Shown: positions 44,125 to 53,017, counted from the first letter of the stretch. The stretch is 64,000 bases of DNA from Falsirhodobacter flavus (GCA_029846755.1 JARWBI010000003.1:124001-188000), one strand, 5' to 3'. The notes: generated from the sequence alone by a model not told the origin. Numbers and translations: made by a program.

Positions 44125-45801
44125 CTACGCCTTGCGGCTCGCCTCCATCGCGGCGGCGTCGCTGTCTGCCTGACGGCGATAATCGACTTCGGCTTCGTTT
44201 ATCAAGCCGAGTTCGCGTTCGGTCGCGGCAAGCTGCGCCTGAAGTTCCGCGATCTGGGCGGTGGCCGCCCTGCGGCGATCCTCGGCGGCGGCGCGGTCGC
44301 GGGCCACTTCCAGGCGTCGGGCGGCCTCGGCCCGGCGGGCCTTGGCTTCCTCGCCCCGGCGGGCCGATCCGGTCAGGGCGCCGTTTTCGCCCAGATAGGG
44401 GGGCAGGAGGCTGATGCCCCGATCGCTCATCACGAATTCGCGGACCTGGTTGGAATGGGCCATGCCGCGGGCCTTCAGCAAATAAAGTTCGCGATTGAAC
44501 TCGCCGTTCACCTCGCGGTTCAGCATCAGGATCCACGCATCCATGAGCGAGGAAAGCCCGGCATCGGTCGCGGCCGTGCCCTCGTGCGAATGTGCCAGAT
44601 GGGTGAAGACTGCGGTGATGCCGCGCGCCTTCAGGAAATCGACCATGCGCAGAAGCATCGCCTGAACCTCCAGCCGGTCGCCCGATTCAAGGAAGGCCGA
44701 GATCGGGTCCAGCACCACGAGCGACGGGTCGAACTTCGTCACCTCGCGCAGCATGATGGCCAGATGCATCTCCAGGCTGTAGAAGGTCGGACGGGCGGCG
44801 ATGTGGCGCAGCAGGTCGCCATCGATCCACCGCTGCAGATCGAGGCCGATGGACCGCATGTTGCGGACCGCCTGAGCCGCCGATTCCTCAAACGAGAAAT
44901 AGAGCGCCCGTTCCCCTCGCGCGCAGGCCGCATCCGCGAAACTTGCCGCCAGCGACGATTTGCCCGACCCCGCTACGCCCGAGATCAGGATCGAACTGCC
45001 CCGGTGAAACCCGCCGCCCGAAACCATGGCGTCAAGGTCGGGAACGCCCGAGCGGACCCGTTCCTCGGACACCTTGTGGTCCAGCCCGAGCGAGCTGACC
45101 GGCAGGACCGAAAAGCCGTCGGCATCGATCAGGAACGGGTATTCGTTGGTCCCATGCGCCGTGCCGCGATACTTGACGATCCGCATCCGGCGGGTGGAGA
45201 TCTGGTTGTGGACGCGGTGATCCAGCAGGATCACGCAATCGGACACATATTCCTCCAGCCCCTGCCGGGTCAGCGTGCCGTCGCCGCGTTCGGCGGTGAT
45301 GACGGTGGTCATCCCCTTGTCCTTCAGCCAGTCGAACAGCCGCCGGATCTCGGCCCGCAGGATGGCGGGGTTGGAGAAGGCCGAGAACAGGCTTTCGATG
45401 GTGTCGAGGACGACGCGTTTGGCCCCGATGGAATCGATGGCCAGTTCAAGCCGCAGGAACAACCCTTCAAGATCGTAATCCCCGATCTCGGCCAGTTCGG
45501 CGGGATCGACGGCGATATGTTCGATAGCGATCCTGTCTTCGGCGATCAACTCGTCCAGTCCGAAGCCCAGCGAGGCGACGTTGCTGACGATATCGACCGG
45601 GCGTTCCTCGAAAGTGACGAAGACGCCATTCTCGCCATGCTCCCGCGCGCCCTGGATCAGGAAGGTCGAGGCGAACAGCGTCTTGCCGCACCCCGCCGAG
45701 CCGCAGACCAGAGACGGGCGCCCGGTCGGAAGCCCGCCATGGGTAAGATCGTCGAAGCCGGCAATCCCGGTGGGTGATTTCGATATGCCGACTGCCACCA
45801 T
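44125..45801 (-). CDS. kaiC: Circadian clock ATPase/kinase KaiC with C-terminal coiled-coil extension
   Basis: A 558-residue double-RecA protein. CI: Walker A GSAGCGKT at 34-41 with catalytic glutamates E65-E66. CII: Walker A GVAGSGKS at 275-282 with E305-E306. The autophosphorylation pair that is Ser-Thr in cyanobacteria is Ser417-Ser418 here ([10 protein letters not shown]). Residues from about 475 to 558 form an alanine- and arginine-rich heptad segment absent from 519-residue cyanobacterial KaiC but known in Rhodobacter-type KaiC, where it builds a coiled coil that joins hexamers. The start at 45801 places the fold ([15 protein letters not shown]) at the N-terminus. kaiA is not present in the window. 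First gene of the kaiC-kaiB-kinase operon. Confidence 0.94.
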   Translation of the reverse strand: MVAVGISKSPTGIAGFDDLTHGGLPTGRPSLVCGSAGCGKTLFASTFLIQGAREHGENGVFVTFEERPVDIVSNVASLGFGLDELIAEDRIAIEHIAVDPAELAEIGDYDLEGLFLRLELAIDSIGAKRVVLDTIESLFSAFSNPAILRAEIRRLFDWLKDKGMTTVITAERGDGTLTRQGLEEYVSDCVILLDHRVHNQISTRRMRIVKYRGTAHGTNEYPFLIDADGFSVLPVSSLGLDHKVSEERVRSGVPDLDAMVSGGGFHRGSSILISGVAGSGKSSLAASFADAACARGERALYFSFEESAAQAVRNMRSIGLDLQRWIDGDLLRHIAARPTFYSLEMHLAIMLREVTKFDPSLVVLDPISAFLESGDRLEVQAMLLRMVDFLKARGITAVFTHLAHSHEGTAATDAGLSSLMDAWILMLNREVNGEFNRELYLLKARGMAHSNQVREFVMSDRGISLLPPYLGENGALTGSARRGEEAKARRAEAARRLEVARDRAAAEDRRRAATAQIAELQAQLAATERELGLINEAEVDYRRQADSDAAAMEASRKA

Positions 45802-45971
45802 GACCTCATCCTTCGGGCTCAGATCGGGATACTTATCGCGAGCAGCCCGAATTGCCAATCGTAGCGTCAAGTCCCCGGTATGCCGCCGCATTCCATCTGT
45901 GAGGTTTATAGTCAGCACTCTGAAATCCCGCGTCGGATCACCGCCCGGCGGGAAATTCGGAGTTGACATCG

Positions 45972-45993
45972 GGCGGCGCGACATCGCGCCGCC
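45972..45993. promoter_or_regulatory. Perfect 10-bp inverted repeat upstream of kaiC
   Basis: GGCGGCGCGA (45972-45981) and TCGCGCCGCC (45984-45993) are exact complements separated by CA, about 170 bases upstream of the kaiC start. It could be a regulator site for the kai operon or the remnant of a terminator. No T-run follows. Confidence 0.35.
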
Positions 45994-46018
45994 GTCCCTT
46001 GGGAAAGGGGGTCTATCG

Positions 46019-46210
46019 CCCGTCCATAATGATCTGCGGGATTTCGACGTGGCGACGCAGCCGATCTTCATTGATCTCGGAGGAATGCCAGCACTGGTCT
46101 TCGGCGCCAAGGCCGGACTGGTCTATGCGCTGGACCGGGCCACGGGCCAGCCGCTGACCGAGGTGCAGGAGGTGCTCGTCAAGCCCGGCACCATCCCGGG
46201 CGAGCAATAG
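46019..46210 (+). pseudogene. Fragment of a PQQ-dependent sugar/quinate dehydrogenase
   Basis: An open stretch reads PVHNDLRDFDVATQPIFIDL, then GGMPALVFGAKAGLVYALDR and ATGQPLTEVQEV. This is the propeller blade of membrane-type PQQ dehydrogenases (glucose/quinate type), where the usual reading is HxDLWDxDxxxQP, PALxxxTKxGxxxxLDRxTG and VEE. Only about 60 of some 650-800 residues remain, ending in a stop after PGEQ. No start or neighbouring domains are visible. It is a relic, not a functional gene. Confidence 0.6.
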
Positions 46211-46329
46211 CAGCCACCCAGCAGGGGCATCGGCAGGGAAATCTGGAAGGCCCATCCAGAATCGCCCGAGGCGCGCGATCTGCTGGTGCGCATGGGTCTG
46301 GCAAAAAAGGCGGGCAGCTTCCCGACGGG

Positions 46330-46961
46330 CGCGCCGCTGTTCATCTGGCAGGGCAAGACCCTGCGGCAGAACGCCGCCTGGGAACGCCCGGCGCGCGCGA
46401 GATGATGCGCATGAACGACGGTGTCGCCCAGAGATAGAACCGGCATCGCATCACGAGGGGCAGGTTCGGATCGGCGCGACGGACCTTGTCGGGCTGATCT
46501 GGCTTCCGGCTCTGATCCAGGTCGTCCGACAGCGTTTCCCGAAGATCCGTGTCACGGCCGACATCGCTGGCGGCGCCCGGCTTTATGAGCGGCTGGAGCG
46601 GAACGAGTTGGCTGTCGCCATCATTCCCGGGCATTTTCCAGCCCGTCGATGAATGCCCATCCGCTTGCCTGGATGGCCAGCCCGTCGATTCGGCGCTGAC
46701 AGCGCCTTACCGCAACTGGTTTTTCGAAAACGGCCTCATGCTGAACAACGTGCTGTCATGCAACAGCTTCGGAATGGTGGCCAAGCTGACGATGTCGGGG
46801 CTTGGCAGCTATCTTCCTCCAACCTATCTCGCCCCGCAGATCGCGGCGCGGGAGCTTCGGAACTGGCGCTGCATGGGTCACCCTTGCGGGCGGATGCCTT
46901 CGCCGCTGGTCGACATGCGTCTGCCGGTCATTCACGAAGTGCAGGATTGTCGGAAGGATAG
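46330..46961 (+). pseudogene. LysR-type regulator remnant, multiply frameshifted
   Basis: Pieces of one LysR protein occur in order but in different frames: end of the DNA-binding domain (APLFIWQGKTLRQN), then VRIGATDLVGLIWLPALIQV and GGARLYERLERNELAVAIIP of the effector domain, a stop at 46652, then APYRNWFFENGLMLNNVLS and LTMSGLGSYLPPTYLAPQIA, and finally the C-terminus in further shifted frames (RADAFA, PLVD, IHEV). The N-terminal helix-turn-helix is missing. With at least three frame changes and an internal stop it cannot make a regulator. Adjacent to the PQQ dehydrogenase relic, which it may once have controlled. Confidence 0.72.
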
Positions 46962-46970
46962 CCTGCCGCG

Positions 46971-48260
46971 TCAGGCGAGCCCCGCCAGATGCGCGGCGAT
47001 TCCAAGGCAGGCAGCTGCCGACAGGACCGCAGGCACCCCAAGTCTCGGGCTGGACAGGGCCAGCGCCGCCAACGCGGACAAGCCCGCCGCCGTCCAATGG
47101 ATCGATGTCCAGACTGGCAGGACCATCGCCAGTGGTCCGGCCTGCGCTTCGGTCCAGATGACGTGGATGGCGAACCAGATCGCAAGGTTCAGGATGACGC
47201 CGACGACCGCCGCCGTCACGGCCGCCAGCGCCGCCGATAGCGCCCGGTTCTGGCGGAGCCGCTCCATGAAGGGCGCGCCGATCAGAATCCACGCGAAACA
47301 GGGTGCAAAGGTCACCCATGTCGCCAGAAGCCCGCCGAGGGTTCCGGCAAGCAGCGGCGAAGGCCACCCGGCCTCGCGGTAGGCTGCAAGAAAGCCGACG
47401 AATTGCAGCACCATGATAAGCGGGCCAGGGGTCGTTTCCGCCATGCCCAGCCCGTCCAGCATCTCGCCCGCCGAAAGCCAGCCCCGCGCCTCGACCGCGT
47501 CCTGCGCTACCCATGCCAGCACCGCATAGGCCCCGCCGAAACCAAGCGCCGCCATGCGCGAGAACAGCGCCGCGATGTCGGCAAAGACCCCCGGCGTCAG
47601 CAGAAGGATCGGCAGCAGCCACAGCGCCAGCGCTGCTGCTCCCGCCAGAAACGCGCCGCGCGGCGCTGGCCCCACCGACGCCGCCAGAAGCGTCCCATCG
47701 TCTGCACCGTCGTCGGGAGCGGTCCCGCGCGCACCGACGAGGCCGATCAGCGCCGCCACCGCCACGATCAGCGGGAACGGGGCGCCGAAGACAAAGATGG
47801 CCATGAAGGACGCCGCCGCCACCGTCAGCATTCCCGGCCCACGCAGGGCCCGCCTTCCGACCCGCAGCACGGCCTGCACGACGATGGCCAGCACCGCCGC
47901 CTTCAGCCCGAAGAAGGCCGCTGCCACCAGCGGCACGTCGCCGAAGCCGACATAGACCCAGCTGAGCGCCATGATCGACACCAGCCCCGGCAGGATGAAC
48001 AGCATCCCCGCCAGAAGCGCCCCGCGCACCCCGTGCATCAGCCAGCCGACATAGGTTGCAAGCTGCTGCGCCTCGGGCCCCGGCAGCAGCATGCAGAAGT
48101 TCAGCGCGTGCAGGAACCGCCCTTCGCCCAGCCAGCGGCGTTCCTCGACAAGGATGCGGTGCATGACGGCGATCTGGCCGGCCGGGCCGCCGAAGGACAA
48201 GAGCGCGATGCGTGCCCAGACACGGGCGGCATCGCGCAGGGACGGGTGGGACGGCGTCAT
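46971..48260 (-). CDS. chrA: Chromate efflux transporter ChrA (long-chain type)
   Basis: A 429-residue membrane protein with two homologous CHR domains, the bidomain form. The N-terminal signature SFGGPAGQIAVMHRILVEER, the LPGPEAQQLATYVGW motif, and the repeat in the second half (FGGAYAVLAWVAQDAV, GMAETTPGPLIMVLQFVGF) are diagnostic. ChrA exports chromate (and takes sulphate antagonistically) at the inner membrane. The start at 48260 has a GAGGAAG site. Monocistronic; no chrB regulator is adjacent, though a LysR pseudogene lies immediately downstream. Confidence 0.92.
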   Translation of the reverse strand: MTPSHPSLRDAARVWARIALLSFGGPAGQIAVMHRILVEERRWLGEGRFLHALNFCMLLPGPEAQQLATYVGWLMHGVRGALLAGMLFILPGLVSIMALSWVYVGFGDVPLVAAAFFGLKAAVLAIVVQAVLRVGRRALRGPGMLTVAAASFMAIFVFGAPFPLIVAVAALIGLVGARGTAPDDGADDGTLLAASVGPAPRGAFLAGAAALALWLLPILLLTPGVFADIAALFSRMAALGFGGAYAVLAWVAQDAVEARGWLSAGEMLDGLGMAETTPGPLIMVLQFVGFLAAYREAGWPSPLLAGTLGGLLATWVTFAPCFAWILIGAPFMERLRQNRALSAALAAVTAAVVGVILNLAIWFAIHVIWTEAQAGPLAMVLPVWTSIHWTAAGLSALAALALSSPRLGVPAVLSAAACLGIAAHLAGLA

Positions 48261-48415
48261 GCTTCCTCGCGCATAGCTCGCCCCGATGTGGCGCAGCGCA
48301 GCGCGCCCCGTCAAGTAGGCCGGATATCGCCAATCCGCGCGGTGTCATCGGTTTTTCACGCGGTGACCCCGCCCGGTCGCGCTATGGTTTCCGCCAATCG
48401 AGATGGAGGGAAGGG

Positions 48416-50140
48416 ATGGCCGATTTTCGCGTGAACACCTTGACCGACCGGAGCCAGGAACGACCGGACATCGCCGTTCTTGCCGATGGCAGCTTCGTGG
48501 TGGTCTGGGCCTCGGACTATTACAATTCCGACCGGGATATCGATGTGGAATATATCGCGATGCAGCGCTACTCTGCATCTGGGGCGCGGATCGGCGACGA
48601 GACGATCGTGTCGGATCTGGGATATGAGGTGGATGCCCCCTCGGTCACGGCCCTTGGCGATGGCGGGTTCGCCATCTCGTGGGAAGCGGAGGAGGGGCCG
48701 ACCGACATCGACACGCGCATCCACAGCCGCGTCGTCAACGCCGATGGCAGTTTTCGCGCTGCCGAGGTGAATGTCAGCCAGCCCGCACGCGAGGATGACG
48801 AATTCGACGTGCCGCAGATGGCCCCGCTTGCCAATGGCGGCTATATCACCTTTTTCGCGGGCGATGACGGCGACACCTTCACCGATGTGTTCGCGCGCGT
48901 GACCGGGGCGGATGGCAAACCCACCGATCAGTATCGGCTGAACACAACCACCAAATTCGACCAAAGCGGCGTGCAGGCCGCGCGCTTGACGAACGGCGGC
49001 GTCGTCGCTGTCTGGGACAGCGACCATTCCACCGTGAACGAGGCCGGGAACGAGGTCGAAGACGTGCGCGCCCGGATCCTCGACCCGAACGGGCGGCCGA
49101 TGACCCCCGAGATCGTCATCAGCCGCGAGAATGACGGCATGACCAATTGGCTTGGCGCCAGCTATCCCGTCAGCCATCTGGCGGTCGAAGGGTTGGACAG
49201 CGCCCGGTTCGTGGTGACATGGCGCGAGACCTGGCTCGACGCGCTGCCGGGCGGCGATACGGCGCATCTTTATCGCGGGCAGGTGTTCGACAATTGGGGG
49301 CGTGCTGTCGGAAAGGAATTCACCGTCAACAGCACCCTATCGGACATTCCGAACCACGCGGTCATCACGCGTCTGGATGGCGGTTTCTTCGTAGCCTGGG
49401 ACAGTGCGGTGAACCCCGACGATCCCTATGAGGATATTAGGGGGCAGTATTTCACCAACGCCGGGAACAAGATCGGCGGGGAGTTCACCGTTTCAACCCA
49501 CTCGGCGAACGCGCAGGAGCATCCGGCGGTCGAAACGCTGGCCGATGGGCGGATCGTCGTGACGTGGCAGACGGAATATGTCTATTCCGACAGCGTCGAC
49601 GTCGCGGCGCGCATCATCGATCCCGGGCGGATCGGCGGTCCGATGCAGACTGGGACCGCAGGTAACGATGTGATGGCAGGCACTTTCATGAAGGAAGTCA
49701 TCCGCAGTTATTCGGGAAACGACAGGCTCGGCGGCAAGGGCGGGAACGATACGCTTCTTGCCGGGTCCGGAAATGACCGGCTGGATGGCGGCGCGGGACA
49801 TGACATCCTTGGCGGCGAAGGCGGCAACGACGTTCTGATCGGGGGATCCGGCAGCGACCGATTGGTCGGCGGCACCGGCAATGACCTCATGTCGGGCGGT
49901 TCGGGGGCGGACAGGTTCGTTTTCCACACCGGGCATGGCAAGGATCGGATTGTGGATTTCACCCCCGGCGCGGATCGGATCGACCTGAGGGGCGTGAGCG
50001 CGATCACCGATTTCGACGACCTGCGCGCCGATCACGCCGTTCAGGACGGCGGCGATGTGGTCATCCGCTATGGCGCCTCCGCCTTCCGGCTGGAGGATGT
50101 GCGGCTTTCGGCGCTGGATGCGGACGACTTCCTGTTCTGA
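48416..50140 (+). CDS. RTX-type calcium-binding protein with seven N-terminal repeats
   Basis: A 574-residue, acidic, probably type I-secreted protein. It lacks a signal peptide. Residues about 10-410 hold seven copies of a roughly 55-60 residue unit centred on a DGxFVVxW-like strand (for example LADGSFVVVWASD, LGDGGFAISWEAE, LTNGGVVAVWDSD, LDGGFFVAWDSA, LADGRIVVTWQTE), which suggests a seven-bladed beta-propeller. Residues about 415-505 hold RTX nonapeptides (GGxGxDxLx), followed by a hydrophobic-acidic tail ending DADDFLF as in type I secretion signals. Function may be adhesion or surface layer. Start has GGAGGG. No transporter or peptidase domain nearby. Its end overlaps the MarR gene by 73 bases. 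Confidence 0.82.
   Translation: MADFRVNTLTDRSQERPDIAVLADGSFVVVWASDYYNSDRDIDVEYIAMQRYSASGARIGDETIVSDLGYEVDAPSVTALGDGGFAISWEAEEGPTDIDTRIHSRVVNADGSFRAAEVNVSQPAREDDEFDVPQMAPLANGGYITFFAGDDGDTFTDVFARVTGADGKPTDQYRLNTTTKFDQSGVQAARLTNGGVVAVWDSDHSTVNEAGNEVEDVRARILDPNGRPMTPEIVISRENDGMTNWLGASYPVSHLAVEGLDSARFVVTWRETWLDALPGGDTAHLYRGQVFDNWGRAVGKEFTVNSTLSDIPNHAVITRLDGGFFVAWDSAVNPDDPYEDIRGQYFTNAGNKIGGEFTVSTHSANAQEHPAVETLADGRIVVTWQTEYVYSDSVDVAARIIDPGRIGGPMQTGTAGNDVMAGTFMKEVIRSYSGNDRLGGKGGNDTLLAGSGNDRLDGGAGHDILGGEGGNDVLIGGSGSDRLVGGTGNDLMSGGSGADRFVFHTGHGKDRIVDFTPGADRIDLRGVSAITDFDDLRADHAVQDGGDVVIRYGASAFRLEDVRLSALDADDFLF
49656..49921 (+). repeat. RTX calcium-binding nonapeptide repeats
   Basis: Tandem glycine/aspartate-rich units such as GKGGNDTLL, GSGNDRLDG, GAGHDILGG, GEGGNDVLI, GSGSDRLVG, GTGNDLMSG and GSGADRFVF, encoded within the RTX gene. 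Each follows GGxGxDxUx, which binds calcium in a parallel beta-roll after export. Confidence 0.85.
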
Positions 50141-50589
50141 GCCAGGGCCGCATCGCGCAACCCGTCAAGCACCTCGCAAAGCGCGGTGCCGTCGATCCCG
50201 AGGGCGCCGTGCGACGCTTCCCAGACAGGAACCGCACGCTCCAGCACCGCAAGCCCGGCATGGGTCAGCGCCAGCCGCTTCGCCCGCCGGTCGCGGGCAT
50301 CGGGGGTCGCCGTCAGCAGGCCGCGCCCCTCCAGCACCTTCACGGCGGCGGTCAGCGTCGTGCGGTCCATCGCCAGCAGGTCCGCAACCGACCCGAGCGT
50401 CGGCGGTTCGGGTCGGTTGAGCGAGATGAGCAGCGAGAACTGCCCGCCCGTGATCCCGACCGGGCGCAGGGCGTCGTCGAAATGCCGTGCCAGCGCCCGC
50501 GCCGCGCGTTGCGTATGCAGGCACAGGCAGTGGTCCCTGACATGCAGGGTCATGGCAAAGGTGGCGCGGGCGGGGGCGGCATTTGACAT
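50068..50589 (-). CDS. MarR-family transcriptional regulator
   Basis: A 173-residue MarR protein. The winged helix-turn-helix spans about 45-120: ITGGQFSLLISLN, LGSVADLLAMDRTTLTAAVK and the wing LTATPDARDRRAKRLALT, a strong MarR signature. The C-terminal 30 residues (serine-rich) lie beyond the usual domain and are encoded over the 3' end of the RTX gene. MarR proteins repress nearby genes and release DNA on binding phenolic or oxidised ligands. It is divergent from a glutathione transferase gene across a promoter containing a perfect palindrome. Confidence 0.9.
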   Translation of the reverse strand: MSNAAPARATFAMTLHVRDHCLCLHTQRAARALARHFDDALRPVGITGGQFSLLISLNRPEPPTLGSVADLLAMDRTTLTAAVKVLEGRGLLTATPDARDRRAKRLALTHAGLAVLERAVPVWEASHGALGIDGTALCEVLDGLRDAALAQNRKSSASSAESRTSSSRKAEAP

Positions 50590-50612
50590 GAACCAATTAT
50601 GTTGATATCAAC
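50583..50612 (+). promoter_or_regulatory. Promoter with MarR-type palindromic operator for the GST gene
   Basis: TTGACA at 50583-50588 and TATCAA at 50606-50611 form a -35/-10 pair with exactly 17 bases between them, reading toward the glutathione transferase gene. The perfect palindrome GTTGATATCAAC (50601-50612) covers the -10 box and lies 12 bases before the divergent marR gene, so bound MarR would block both directions. Confidence 0.65.
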
Positions 50613-50653
50613 GTAAACGTCAATCACGCGATTCCGGATCAGGGAGAATGGGA

Positions 50654-51331
50654 ATGCTGCGGGACTGCGAATTATCCGTCACGGCTTTCGACTGGGTGCC
50701 GGGCTTTGCCCAAGGCCTCGTGCGCGATCTGCGGGTCCGATGGGCGCTGGAGGAGGCAGGCATCCCTTATGGAGTCGATCTGCTGAATCAGGGCACGCAG
50801 GGCGGGGCGGCGAACCTCGCGCGCCAGCCCTTTGGCCAGGTGCCGAGCCTGAGGATGGGCGACGGGTCGATGTTCGAAAGCGGTGCGATCGTCTGGCGTA
50901 TCGCGCAGGAAAGCGACGTGCTTCTGCCGTCCGATGCTGCGGGCCGCGACGCTGCGCTGTCATGGCTGTTCGCCGCGCTCAACACGGTGGAGCCTCCGAT
51001 CTCCATGCTGGCACAGTTGGAGATCTTTTCGACCGACAAGGAAGCCGCCACTCGGCTGCGTCCCGAAATCGTCGATGCAATCCGGCTACGGCTTTCTGCG
51101 CTGGAGCGGGAGCTTTCGGGCCGCGATTGGCTGACGGACCGTTTCACGGTGGGCGATCTGATGATGGCCGCCGTCCTGCGCATGGTGGACCGGGACATGC
51201 TGGGGAATTTCCCGGCGGTCTCGGCCTATCTCGACCGCTGCATCGACCGCCCCGCCTTTCGCAAGGCCCTGGCCGACCAGCTTCGCCCCTTCGCCCAGAA
51301 CGAGGCGCGCTACGCCTCGATGATGCAATGA
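50654..51331 (+). CDS. Glutathione S-transferase family protein
   Basis: A 225-residue GST. The N-terminal thioredoxin-like half contains RWALEEAGIPYGVDLL and the cis-proline glutathione motif FGQVPSLRMGDGSMFESGAI. The helical C-terminal domain has LTDRFTVGDLMMAAVLRMVD, with the N-capping motif of GSTs. Two starts are possible; 50654 has a better-spaced AGGGAG site than 50648. It likely conjugates or reduces electrophiles and peroxides. Controlled by the divergent MarR-type protein, and followed 14 bases later by a DUF1428 gene. Confidence 0.88.
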   Translation: MLRDCELSVTAFDWVPGFAQGLVRDLRVRWALEEAGIPYGVDLLNQGTQGGAANLARQPFGQVPSLRMGDGSMFESGAIVWRIAQESDVLLPSDAAGRDAALSWLFAALNTVEPPISMLAQLEIFSTDKEAATRLRPEIVDAIRLRLSALERELSGRDWLTDRFTVGDLMMAAVLRMVDRDMLGNFPAVSAYLDRCIDRPAFRKALADQLRPFAQNEARYASMMQ

Positions 51332-51345
51332 CGAGGAGATGAGAG

Positions 51346-51699
51346 ATGAGCTATGTCGACGGTTTCATCCTTGCCGTGCCGACCGCGCGGAAAGCGGAAT
51401 ACATCGCCCATGCCGCGCTGGCGGCCCCGTCCTTTCGCCGTCACGGCGCGCTGCGGGTGGTGGAGACCTGGGGCGACGACGTGCCCGAGGGGAAGGTGAC
51501 CGACTTCCAGCGCTCGGTTCAGGCCAAGCCGGACGAAACGGTCTGCTTTTCCTGGATCGAATGGCCCGACAAGGCGACGCGCGACGCCGCCATGCCCAAG
51601 GTCTTCGAGGAGATGGAGACGCTTATGAAAGACCATCCGATGCCGTTCGACGGGCAGCGGATGGTCTATGGCGGGTTCCAGTCGGTGCTGGACGACTAG
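51346..51699 (+). CDS. DUF1428 family protein
   Basis: A 117-residue protein matching the DUF1428/YbaA-like family across its length: MSYVDGFILAVPTARKAEYI at the N-terminus, WGDDVPEGKVTDFQRSVQAK and DETVCFSWIEWPDKATRDAA, ending MVYGGFQSVLDD. The fold is a dimeric alpha-beta ferredoxin-like barrel. Biochemical role unknown. It is probably cotranscribed with the glutathione transferase and thus in the MarR regulon, so a part in electrophile or oxidant stress is plausible. Confidence 0.88.
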   Translation: MSYVDGFILAVPTARKAEYIAHAALAAPSFRRHGALRVVETWGDDVPEGKVTDFQRSVQAKPDETVCFSWIEWPDKATRDAAMPKVFEEMETLMKDHPMPFDGQRMVYGGFQSVLDD

Positions 51700-51700
51700 G

Positions 51701-53017
51701 TCACTCCAGCTGGCGGCCGCGCGATTCCACATCGACCAGCCAGACCGCAAGCGCCGCCGCCAGCAGGATCGCCGCGATGACCGCGAGCGACAGCGTGAAG
51801 TGCGTCGCCATGATCGGCGCGATCAGCGACGGGGCGAACAGCCCGCCGAACCGTGCCATCGCACCCGCCGTCCCCATGCCGCTGGCACGCAGCGGAGTGG
51901 GATAAACCTCGGGGGTGAAGGCATATAGCGCGCCCCATGTGCCCAGAAGCGCGAAGCTCAGCAGAAGCGAAGCGCCGGCCACGACTCCGGCGCTGTCGCC
52001 CAGACCGTAGATCAGGCTGCCGACCGCCGCCAGCAGCAGGAACCCCACGAGCGTCGGCTTGCGCCCCCAGCGATCCACGCCATAGGCCGACAGCGCGTAG
52101 CCGGGCAGTTGCACCAGCGCCAGCAGGATCAGAAAGACCTGCCCGCGCATGAAACCGAACCCCTCGCCGGCCATGCGGATCGGCAGATAGACGAACAGCC
52201 CGTAATAGGCGATCGAGACCAGCATCCACGCCGCGAACAGGCACAGGCTGCGGCGGCGCATCTCTGGCGCGAACAGGTCCAGCACGGACCGGCGCTCCAT
52301 CTTCTCGGGGGCGAGCGTTCCGATGGGGGTGGACGATCCGTTGCGGCGGGCGACACGTTCCAGAACGCTGCGCGCTTCCTCGGTTCGCCCGGATTTGGCC
52401 AGATACAGCGGCGATTCAGGAATGTGGAAGCGCAACATGACCCCGATCAGCGCCGGAAGCCCCGTCACGAAGAAGATCACCCGCCACGCGTCGTCGCCCA
52501 TCGTGGCCGCAGCCAGCGCCAGCACGGCAAGGACAATGGTGCCGACGGCCCAGAACGTCTCCATCAGCACCAGCCAGCGCCCGCGTTTCGAAGATGGCAG
52601 GAATTCGGCCAGCATCGTGTAATCGACGGGCAGCGTCCCGCCCACGCCCAGCCCGGTCAGGAACCGCAGCACCAGCAGCCATTGCAGATCCGGCGCGAAG
52701 GCCGAGGCGACCCCCGCGACGGCGTCGATCAGAACTGCGGCCAACAGCACGGGCCGCCGCCCGACCCGGTCGGCCAGCCGCCCGAAGACGAAGGCGCCGA
52801 TCAGCATGCCGACAAAGAACATCGTGCCCGTGCGCAGCGCCTCGGGCATCGTGACCCCGAAGGTCGCGGCGATCGAAGGGGCGCTGAACCCGATGGACAG
52901 CACCTGCATCGCGTCGGCCATCCAGACAAGGCCGAAGATGATGAAAAGACGGTATTGGAACGGCCCTACGCCTGCGGCGCGGATCCCCTGTTCGACGGTG
53001 ATCGTGGGAGCGGACAT
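51701..53017 (-). CDS. MFS transporter (sugar-porter/AAHS-like)
   Basis: A 438-residue twelve-span major facilitator. Loop 2-3 has the MFS motif FGRLADRVGRRPVLL, and the symmetry mate is in GVDRWGRKPTLVGFL after span 8. RFLTGLGVGGTLPVDYTMLAE after span 4 is typical of the aromatic-acid:H+ symporter and SV2-like groups. The long loop between spans 6 and 7 (PESPLYLAKSGRTEEARSVL) is as in these families. The start at 53017 (MSAPTITVEQGI) fits the cytoplasmic N-terminus. Likely imports an organic acid. Divergent from the RutG-like permease (226-base gap). Confidence 0.88.
   Translation of the reverse strand: MSAPTITVEQGIRAAGVGPFQYRLFIIFGLVWMADAMQVLSIGFSAPSIAATFGVTMPEALRTGTMFFVGMLIGAFVFGRLADRVGRRPVLLAAVLIDAVAGVASAFAPDLQWLLVLRFLTGLGVGGTLPVDYTMLAEFLPSSKRGRWLVLMETFWAVGTIVLAVLALAAATMGDDAWRVIFFVTGLPALIGVMLRFHIPESPLYLAKSGRTEEARSVLERVARRNGSSTPIGTLAPEKMERRSVLDLFAPEMRRRSLCLFAAWMLVSIAYYGLFVYLPIRMAGEGFGFMRGQVFLILLALVQLPGYALSAYGVDRWGRKPTLVGFLLLAAVGSLIYGLGDSAGVVAGASLLLSFALLGTWGALYAFTPEVYPTPLRASGMGTAGAMARFGGLFAPSLIAPIMATHFTLSLAVIAAILLAAALAVWLVDVESRGRQLE

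Noticed and set aside
42399-46000. A kaiA gene in the clock operon
   Set aside because: All reading frames around kaiBC are accounted for by KaiC, KaiB and the HWE kinase; none resembles KaiA.
46123-46446. Minus-strand frame containing SLPMPLLGG, resembling another PQQ dehydrogenase segment
   Set aside because: The match is only a few residues and in the opposite orientation to the plus-strand fragment; not enough to claim an inverted copy.
49656-49921. RTX repeats as a DNA-level tandem repeat or CRISPR-like array
   Set aside because: The repetition is at protein level with drifting codons; no conserved repeats and spacers.
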